A DNA stretch of 6,209 bases from Humisphaera sp. (lineage in GTDB: Bacteria; Planctomycetota; Phycisphaerae; Tepidisphaerales; Tepidisphaeraceae): positions 1 through 6,209 of the forward strand of contig JANXVV010000003.1 of assembly GCA_025351525.1 (NCBI GenBank). The letters run 5' to 3'. Every line of letters begins with the position of its first letter. The stretch's first letter is position 1. The notes below the pieces were generated by a model. The model saw only the letters and a program-made list of their open reading frames with translations, had not been told where the DNA came from and did not search any database. A program made the translations under genes and the position numbers. This document shows, piece by piece, positions 5,749-6,209 of this stretch.

Positions 5749-5822
5749 TTTTAGCGGCTGTGCCGAAGGCACGCGGTTTTCCTCGTCGTTTAAAACGCGT
5801 ACTTTCGGCACAGCCGCGAAAA
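5749..5822. repeat. 74-nt imperfect palindrome in a convergent intergenic region
   Basis: A perfect 14-bp stem pairs gcggctgtgccgaa (5754-5767) with ttcggcacagccgc (5804-5817). After one mismatch it extends outward by TTTT/AAAA (5749-5752 with 5819-5822). Inward, acgcg (5771-5775) pairs with cgcgt (5796-5800), and tttt (5777-5780) pairs with aaaa (5792-5795) past a bulged G at 5776, leaving an 11-nt loop. It fills most of the 158-bp gap between the plus-strand response regulator and the minus-strand gene on the right. It could block read-through both ways, but neither side has a proper T-run. It resembles a dispersed repeat more than an intrinsic terminator. Confidence 0.8.
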
Positions 5823-5853
5823 TACGGCAGGCGGCAATCACTTGGGCGCGCGG

Positions 5854-6207
5854 CTATTTTACGTGCATCACAAACGGTCTTGTAGATGGCTCACCTTTGG
5901 CGAGCGGTGCCTTTGGTGCCCAGCGCGCGACGTCGCGAAATTGGCCACCTTGCTTTTCATCCACATCTGGTGAGTAATTGTATTGCGGCTCATCCACATG
6001 ATAAAACAAACCATGGAGCGATCGGCATCGGCACCATACCAAGGGCCGGTCCGAACCATCTGGCAGGCCACCGTGGATCAGGGCATATTCGAATGTCTGT
6101 TTGCCATCGCCCCAGGGATCGACTGGAATCCGCAGAAGATATTCAGGCACAAGTTCTTCCAGGCTATTGGGCCAGCGATTCTTGGCGTGTTTAAACAGGT
6201 GGCAACC
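5854..6207 (-). CDS. Conserved hypothetical protein, C-terminal 117 residues (5' end outside the window)
   Basis: The frame stays open to the right edge, so the true start lies beyond 6209. The GTG at 6150 is an internal Val codon, because the family-like text runs through it: 'HAKNRWPNSLEELVPEYL', then 'RIPVDPWGDGKQTFEYALIHGG', then 'RPLVWCRC', 'GLFYHVDEPQYNY' and 'GGQFRDVARW'. The pattern '(Y/W)P.SL.ELVPEYL..IP.DP(W/F)' followed by a short beta domain is one I recall from many planctomycete proteins of unknown function, often with an N-terminal membrane anchor and a long helix. Those parts are not visible here. It ends with TAG at 5854-5856 and converges with the response-regulator gene. 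Function is unknown. Confidence 0.7.
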   Translation of the reverse strand, partial: GCHLFKHAKNRWPNSLEELVPEYLLRIPVDPWGDGKQTFEYALIHGGLPDGSDRPLVWCRCRSLHGLFYHVDEPQYNYSPDVDEKQGGQFRDVARWAPKAPLAKGEPSTRPFVMHVK

Positions 6208-6209
6208 CA

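Noticed and set aside
5754..5822. Intrinsic terminator at the right-hand palindrome
   Set aside because: The stem is followed by GAAAATA on the plus strand and by TAAAAAA on the minus strand, not by a run of T.
6148..6150. GTG 6150 as the start of the right-hand gene
   Set aside because: The same frame continues upstream without a stop to 6207 and reads 'HAKNRWPNSLEEL', which belongs to the same family pattern; the GTG is an internal Val.
5886..6194. 102-aa plus-strand open frame at the right end
   Set aside because: The opposite strand carries family-like text (VPEYL, GGQFRDVARW) that runs to the window edge; this frame has none.
1..6209. CRISPR array, tRNA, rRNA or transposase gene
   Set aside because: No regularly spaced direct repeats, no tRNA-like or rRNA-like stretch, and no transposase-like frame were seen on either strand.

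Overview
The window is a piece of bacterial chromosome, most likely from a planctomycete (possibly Phycisphaerae). No rRNA, tRNA or other taxonomic marker is present. The guess rests on a moderately high GC content, large intergenic palindromes, a small protein paired with a decayed HNH gene, an anti-sigma-like protein without zinc ligands, and a C-terminal fragment with 'WPNSLEELVPEYL' and 'GGQFRDVARW' wording. I recall these as typical of planctomycete hypothetical proteins, and the assignment is an inference.

Layout, left to right. (1) Bases 1-50 are part of a palindromic repeat cut by the window edge. (2) A plus-strand pair follows: a single-pass membrane protein with two tandem ZAS-like anti-sigma repeats (88-933), then an exported protein made of three STN/secretin-N-like repeats (987-2141). 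(3) An 89-aa small protein (2236-2505) is followed by the wreck of an HNH endonuclease gene (2546-2686). The wreck has a frameshift, a stop codon and lost zinc-knuckle cysteines, and it runs exactly into the 3' end of the next gene. (4) Two minus-strand genes follow: a DedA/VTT-family membrane protein (2687-3442) and an exported TPR and coiled-coil protein (3722-5119), separated by a 20-bp-arm palindrome (3585-3651). (5) A divergent plus-strand gene encodes a single-domain response regulator (5279-5695). (6) After a 74-nt imperfect palindrome (5749-5822), a minus-strand gene (5854-6207) runs off the right edge; only its C-terminal 117 residues are visible.

The most coherent functional unit is the 88-2141 pair. 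A membrane-anchored regulator has a cytoplasmic anti-sigma-like half and an exported C-terminal half, and it sits next to an exported protein built of STN-like modules. In FecI/FecR/FecA-type signalling, an STN domain contacts the exported part of the anti-sigma regulator, so this pair could be a version in which the STN modules are a free-standing protein. That is a hypothesis, and no sigma factor gene is visible. The remaining genes look like separate units: DedA membrane homeostasis, envelope scaffolding, phosphorelay, and unknown functions. Two genes without a Shine-Dalgarno sequence (2236 and 5279) have a -10-like hexamer ending exactly 6 nt before the ATG, which suggests leaderless transcripts.
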